DNA of 64,000 nt from Acidobacteria bacterium Ga0077553 (GTDB lineage: Bacteria > Acidobacteriota > Terriglobia > Bryobacterales > Bryobacteraceae), in the NCBI GenBank assembly GCA_001464575.1, contig LNFE01000146.1, positions 60,261 through 124,260 of the forward strand. The letters run 5' to 3'. Under the pieces are notes generated by a model. The model had not been told where the DNA came from, ran no database searches, and saw only the letters and a list, made by a program, of their open reading frames with translations. This document shows, piece after piece, positions 61,219 through 64,000 of this stretch. A program made the translations under genes and the position numbers. Each line of letters opens with the position of its first letter. The stretch's first letter is position 1.

Positions 61219-62401
61219 AGATCAACTCCTCCCACTGGGAGAGCCATCCGGAGGTGCGGGCCACTCCGAACAGCACGGTGAACATCTCCACCGGGAAGCC
61301 CATGGCCTCGTAAATCAGGCCGGAGTAGAAGTCGACGTTTGGATAGAGACGCCGTTTGATGAAGTACTCGTCACTCAGGGCGATCCGTTCGAGTTCCACG
61401 GCGACTTCGAGCAGGGGGTTTTTGCCGGTGACGGCGAAGACGGCGTCAGCGGTCTGCTTGACGATTCTGGCGCGGGGATCGTAGTTCTTGTAGACGCGGT
61501 GGCCGAAGCCCATCAGGCGGCCCTCGCCTTTCTTCACGCCTTCGATGAATGCCGGGATGTTGTCGACGGTTTCGATGTGGCGGAGCATCTTGAGCACGGC
61601 CTCGTTGGCGCCACCGTGCAGCGGACCGAACAGGGCGCCGGCGGCTGCAGAGAGCGAAGTGAACGGGTCGGCGTGGGAGCTGCCGACGAGGCGCATGGTG
61701 GACGTGGAGCAGTTTTGCTCGTGGTCGGCGTGCAGGATGAAGAGTACGTCGAGCGCCTTGACGAGAATCGGGTGTGGCTCTTTTTCGAAGAGCATGTGCA
61801 GGAAGTTTTCCACCAGACCGAGGCCCGGCTTGGGCTTTACGATCGGCAGGCCCTGGTTCCGACGATGGGCGTAGGCGGCAAGCGTCAGGACTTGCGCGAT
61901 ACCGCGCAGGGTGTACTCTTTCCGGGTGGCCGCGTCCTGCACCTTCCGGGCGTCGGGATAGGCGGCGGAGAGGGCGGCGAGCCCGGCCATCCACATCGAC
62001 ATCGTGTGGGCGCTCTGTTCGAAGGCGCCGAAGAAATGGTCAAAGAAGGCGGGGAGTTCAACTCGCTTGAGCAACTCGGCATTGAACTCGGCGAGTTGCG
62101 CCGCGTTGGGCAGTTCGCCGTGCAGGAGCAAGTAGGCGGTTTCGACGTAGGAGCCGTCATCTAACTGCTCAATAGGGTAGCCGCGATAGTTCAAGATGCC
62201 CTTATCGCCATCGATAAAGGTGATCCGGCTTTTGCACGCCGCCGTGTTCATATAGGCGGGGTCGTACGTCATCAGGCCGAAGTCGTCAGCGTCCACCTTA
62301 ATCTGGCGCAAGTCGGTCGCCTTGATGGTGCCATCCTTGATGGCCACTTCATAGGTTTTCGCGGTTCGGTTGTCGGTAAGGGTGAGTGTGTCTGCAGGCA
62401 T
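61130..62401 (-). CDS. gltA: Citrate synthase
   Basis: A 423-residue type II citrate synthase. The active-site residues are in GPLHGGANE (His), MGFGHRVYKNYDPRA (His) and VDFYSGLIY (Asp). The N-terminal beta-region (GTIKATDLRQIKVDADDFG) is typical of the hexameric, NADH-sensitive group. It condenses oxaloacetate and acetyl-CoA at the entry of the citric acid cycle. It lies 41 bases after the TlpA-like gene and leads into the ankyrin gene. Confidence 0.96.
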   Translation of the reverse strand: MPADTLTLTDNRTAKTYEVAIKDGTIKATDLRQIKVDADDFGLMTYDPAYMNTAACKSRITFIDGDKGILNYRGYPIEQLDDGSYVETAYLLLHGELPNAAQLAEFNAELLKRVELPAFFDHFFGAFEQSAHTMSMWMAGLAALSAAYPDARKVQDAATRKEYTLRGIAQVLTLAAYAHRRNQGLPIVKPKPGLGLVENFLHMLFEKEPHPILVKALDVLFILHADHEQNCSTSTMRLVGSSHADPFTSLSAAAGALFGPLHGGANEAVLKMLRHIETVDNIPAFIEGVKKGEGRLMGFGHRVYKNYDPRARIVKQTADAVFAVTGKNPLLEVAVELERIALSDEYFIKRRLYPNVDFYSGLIYEAMGFPVEMFTVLFGVARTSGWLSQWEELICDDDQKIGRPRQIYLGEGKRDYVTLENRK

Positions 62402-62442
62402 GCCGGTGAGAGTCTCTGACAGCTTATCGAATTTTGGACGGG

Positions 62443-62979
62443 CTACTTTTTCGGGGCAACGGGAGCACGGAGGACCTTGTCGATCTCAGCGTCCAACCCG
62501 GCACCTTCAATGATGTTCTTCGTGGCTTCCGAGTGGGCAAAATCGTTTCGGATATAGCCGTTTTGATCCACGATGAAGAGGTGGGGAACGCTGATTGACG
62601 GCCGTTGCGGGGTAATCATCATGTACGAAGCGCTCACTTGGCCGCAATCGAACAGCATCGGCGAGGTGATCCCGTTCTGGGTCATGTAGCCTTTGACGGT
62701 TCCCTGGTTGTCCGGCGGATTCACAATGTACAACACTGCGATCTTGTTGCCGTACTTCTGCTTCGCCTTTTCGAGGTTCGCCGAGAGGGTCTTGCAGTGC
62801 GGGCAAGTAGTCTGCATGATCTCAATCAGCACCACGCGTCCGCGCAGGTCGGCGAGGTCATGATAGTTCAGGTTCAGGTCCGGAAGAGCGAATCCGGGAG
62901 CGCGCCGCCCGGAGAGTTCCCCCGCCGCCAGCATCGTGAATGCTGACAGCAGAAGGCCAGCCCAAAGTCGAGAAAGCAT
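62443..62979 (-). CDS. TlpA/ResA-like exported thioredoxin-fold protein
   Basis: A 178-residue protein with a signal peptide (about 1-19). The redoxin domain has RRAPGFALPDLN, and the active site is TTCPHCKTL (CPHC), more like DsbA than the usual thioredoxin CGPC. ISVPHLFIVDQNG contains the cis-Pro. It should catalyse thiol-disulfide exchange in the periplasm, perhaps for cytochrome maturation. It begins downstream of the terminator at 63051, so it has its own promoter. Confidence 0.87.
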   Translation of the reverse strand: MLSRLWAGLLLSAFTMLAAGELSGRRAPGFALPDLNLNYHDLADLRGRVVLIEIMQTTCPHCKTLSANLEKAKQKYGNKIAVLYIVNPPDNQGTVKGYMTQNGITSPMLFDCGQVSASYMMITPQRPSISVPHLFIVDQNGYIRNDFAHSEATKNIIEGAGLDAEIDKVLRAPVAPKK

Positions 62980-63050
62980 GATTCCTCTCCAGTGTACATC
63001 CGGCTACCTCGAGTTTCGACGCCAAATCGGCTTCCGAAGGGCGGAAATCG

Positions 63051-63078
63051 AAAAGGCCATCCAGCGGGATGGCCTTTT
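63051..63078. terminator. Strong bidirectional rho-independent terminator
   Basis: A perfect 12-base-pair stem AAAAGGCCATCC/GGATGGCCTTTT with loop AGCG. A four-T end occurs in both directions. It closes the secG/tRNA-Leu transcript on the minus strand. Confidence 0.92.
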
Positions 63079-63085
63079 CTGAAAA

Positions 63086-63170
63086 TGGTGCGGAGGAGGG
63101 GACTTGAACCCCTACGGTGTTACCCGCTAGCACCTCAAGCTAGTGCGTCTGCCAATTCCGCCACCTCCGC
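63086..63170 (-). tRNA. tRNA-Leu (anticodon GAG)
   Basis: An 85-base class II tRNA with acceptor stem GCGGAGG/CCTCCGC, discriminator A and encoded CCA. The anticodon stem CTAGC/GCTAG encloses loop TTGAGGT, giving anticodon GAG. The variable arm is long, as in tRNA-Leu. It lies 17 bases after secG in the same direction and before a terminator, so it may be co-transcribed. Confidence 0.95.
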
Positions 63171-63187
63171 AGTGGGGAAAACCAAGT

Positions 63188-63625
63188 TTACTTCTTCTGA
63201 ACCGGAGCGTTCGGATTGGTCAAGTCGATCTTCTGCTCGCCAACCTTTTCACCCTTCTCGTTGAACAGTTCCACTTTCGGTTCGGCGCCAGGAGCTGGGG
63301 CGGCGGGCTGACCAGGCTGAGCGGGCTGCGTGGCAGCTGCCGGATCCTTCGTCGTTTCCAGAACTGATTTCGAACCGGTGCCGCCACTCCGCGTCGAAAG
63401 AATCGACAGGGAGAGTGACGTAAAGAGGAATGCGCCCGCGGCGATGGTGGTCGCCTTGGTCAGAACGGTAGCCGCGCCCCGGGGACCGAAAACGGTCTGT
63501 GAGCCCATACCCCCGAACGCCCCGGCCAAATCGGCCGCCTTGCCGCTCTGGAGGAGAACGACAATCATCAGGAAAAGGCAGACGATAACGTGGATTACCG
63601 TCAAAGCGTAAAAAAGTATGACCAT
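63188..63625 (-). CDS. secG: Preprotein translocase subunit SecG
   Basis: A 145-residue membrane protein with two transmembrane helices (about 2-24 and 53-76). The family loop LLQSGKAADLAGAFGGMGSQ with TVFGPRGA is clear. The C-terminal tail is long for SecG (Pro/Ala-rich QPAQPGQPAAPAPGAEP, then a charged end), which is common in Acidobacteria-like sequences but of unknown use. GAGGTAG lies about 9 bases before the ATG and TATACT 20 bases before it. Confidence 0.93.
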   Translation of the reverse strand: MVILFYALTVIHVIVCLFLMIVVLLQSGKAADLAGAFGGMGSQTVFGPRGAATVLTKATTIAAGAFLFTSLSLSILSTRSGGTGSKSVLETTKDPAAATQPAQPGQPAAPAPGAEPKVELFNEKGEKVGEQKIDLTNPNAPVQKK

Positions 63626-63645
63626 GGAGCGAACTACCTCAAATC

Positions 63646-63651
63646 AGTATA
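63646..63651 (-). promoter_or_regulatory. TATACT hexamer, candidate secG promoter -10
   Basis: On the minus strand TATACT ends 20 bases before the secG ATG, leaving room for the GAGG ribosome site, unlike the short-leader cases. It lies in the 32-base gap after the acyl-CoA dehydrogenase. Confidence 0.4.
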
Positions 63652-63657
63652 GGGCAC

Positions 63658-64000
63658 CTACCGGTATGCCGCAACACCGGTCACCCGTTCTCCAATCACC
63701 AAGGTGTGAATATGGTCTGTCCCTTCGTAGGTTTTCACGGTTTCGAGGTTGCACAGATGACGCATGATCGGGTAGTCGTCCATGATGCCGTTAGCGCCCA
63801 GCAGGTCTCGGGAGGTCCGGGCGCAGTCGAGCGCGATGGCCACATTGTTCCGCTTCAACATCGAAACGTGGGCGGGATCGAGCTTCCCCTGGTCCTTCAG
63901 CCGTCCGGCATGGAGGGCGAGAAGCTGCCCTTTGGTGATCTCGGTGATCATATCGGCGAGCTTCTCCTGCACGAGTTGATGGGAGGCGAGAGGGCGGTCG
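63658..64000 (-). CDS. Acyl-CoA dehydrogenase (glutaryl-CoA dehydrogenase-like), C-terminal part
   Basis: The frame is open to the right edge, so only the last 113 or so residues are seen. [39 protein letters not shown] and [19 protein letters not shown] match the end of flavin-dependent acyl-CoA dehydrogenases; the YEGTDHIH segment carries the region of the catalytic Glu. The pattern is closest to glutaryl-CoA dehydrogenase, which decarboxylates glutaryl-CoA to crotonyl-CoA. Start and FAD domain lie outside the window. Confidence 0.87.
   Translation of the reverse strand, partial: DRPLASHQLVQEKLADMITEITKGQLLALHAGRLKDQGKLDPAHVSMLKRNNVAIALDCARTSRDLLGANGIMDDYPIMRHLCNLETVKTYEGTDHIHTLVIGERVTGVAAYR

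Noticed and set aside
1..64000. CRISPR array, prophage, integrase or insertion sequence
   Set aside because: No regular repeat-spacer pattern, no transposase or integrase motif and no phage structural gene was seen on either strand.

Overview
The window is high-GC and gene-dense, and it looks like chromosome from an acidobacterium of the Solibacter/Bryobacter group. Supporting signs are a secreted protein with the Solibacter-type TIGR03437 domain (29613-31331), the start of an acidobacterial VWFA-related protein (1-319), many Tat-like twin-arginine leaders, sulfatases and DUF72/DUF3500 proteins, and a futalosine-route menaquinone enzyme. No rRNA, CRISPR array, prophage or intact insertion sequence is visible. 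One tRNA gene (Leu, GAG) lies near the right end.

Layout. 0-6.6 kb: molybdenum cofactor genes moeA-moaC, a divergent amidase, a pair of M16 peptidase subunits (one with and one without the zinc motif) and a lipoprotein MsrB. 6.6-11.7 kb: a minus-strand run linked by 1-4 base overlaps (M28 peptidase, acyl-CoA synthetase, PrmA, enolase-superfamily protein). 11.7-18 kb: gamma-glutamyltransferase, a DUF72 protein, two sulfatases (one broken) and an SDR. 18-24.7 kb: M23 peptidase, DUF3500 protein, beta-propeller protein, peroxiredoxin, Hpt protein, MqnD-like enzyme and a HEAT-repeat protein. 24.7-29.6 kb: TIGR01777 epimerase, a frameshifted class II photolyase, a radical SAM/SPASM protein and an isolated nuoM. 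29.6-35.2 kb: the TIGR03437 protein, an NtrY/NtrX-like two-component pair and a PilZ protein. 35.4-43.4 kb: RidA, RarA, SpoU methyltransferase, a YdcF-DUF2256-half-photolyase cluster, a frameshifted LytTR regulator, an epimerase, an HDAC-like protein and Pta. 43.4-49.3 kb: lineage-specific secreted proteins and decayed sequence (toxin-antitoxin, kinase and ABC-ATPase remnants). 49.3-55.5 kb: a stress-type segment with a zinc dehydrogenase, an NHEJ locus whose LigD activities are split over separate genes around ku, and an SDR. 55.5-64 kb: a co-directional minus-strand block (TlpA-like, gltA, ankyrin protein, RraA-like, epimerase, hemH and three hypotheticals), then tRNA-Leu, secG and an acyl-CoA dehydrogenase.

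Most notable points. (1) A cluster at 38.6-39.8 kb encodes the FAD domain and the N-terminal alpha/beta-like domain of a photolyase as separate small proteins, in reversed order, behind a Cys4 DUF2256 protein. (2) The Ku/LigD locus is split into PE, LIG and POL genes. (3) An HDAC-family protein lacks the segment carrying two of its three zinc ligands. (4) The NtrC-family regulator has GSFPGA in place of GAFTGA. (5) TANNNT hexamers sit 6-12 nt before several start codons, suggesting very short leaders. Three otherwise good genes carry single frame breaks (about 17.54, 26.39 and 40.20 kb), so sequence error and true decay must be told apart before function is inferred.
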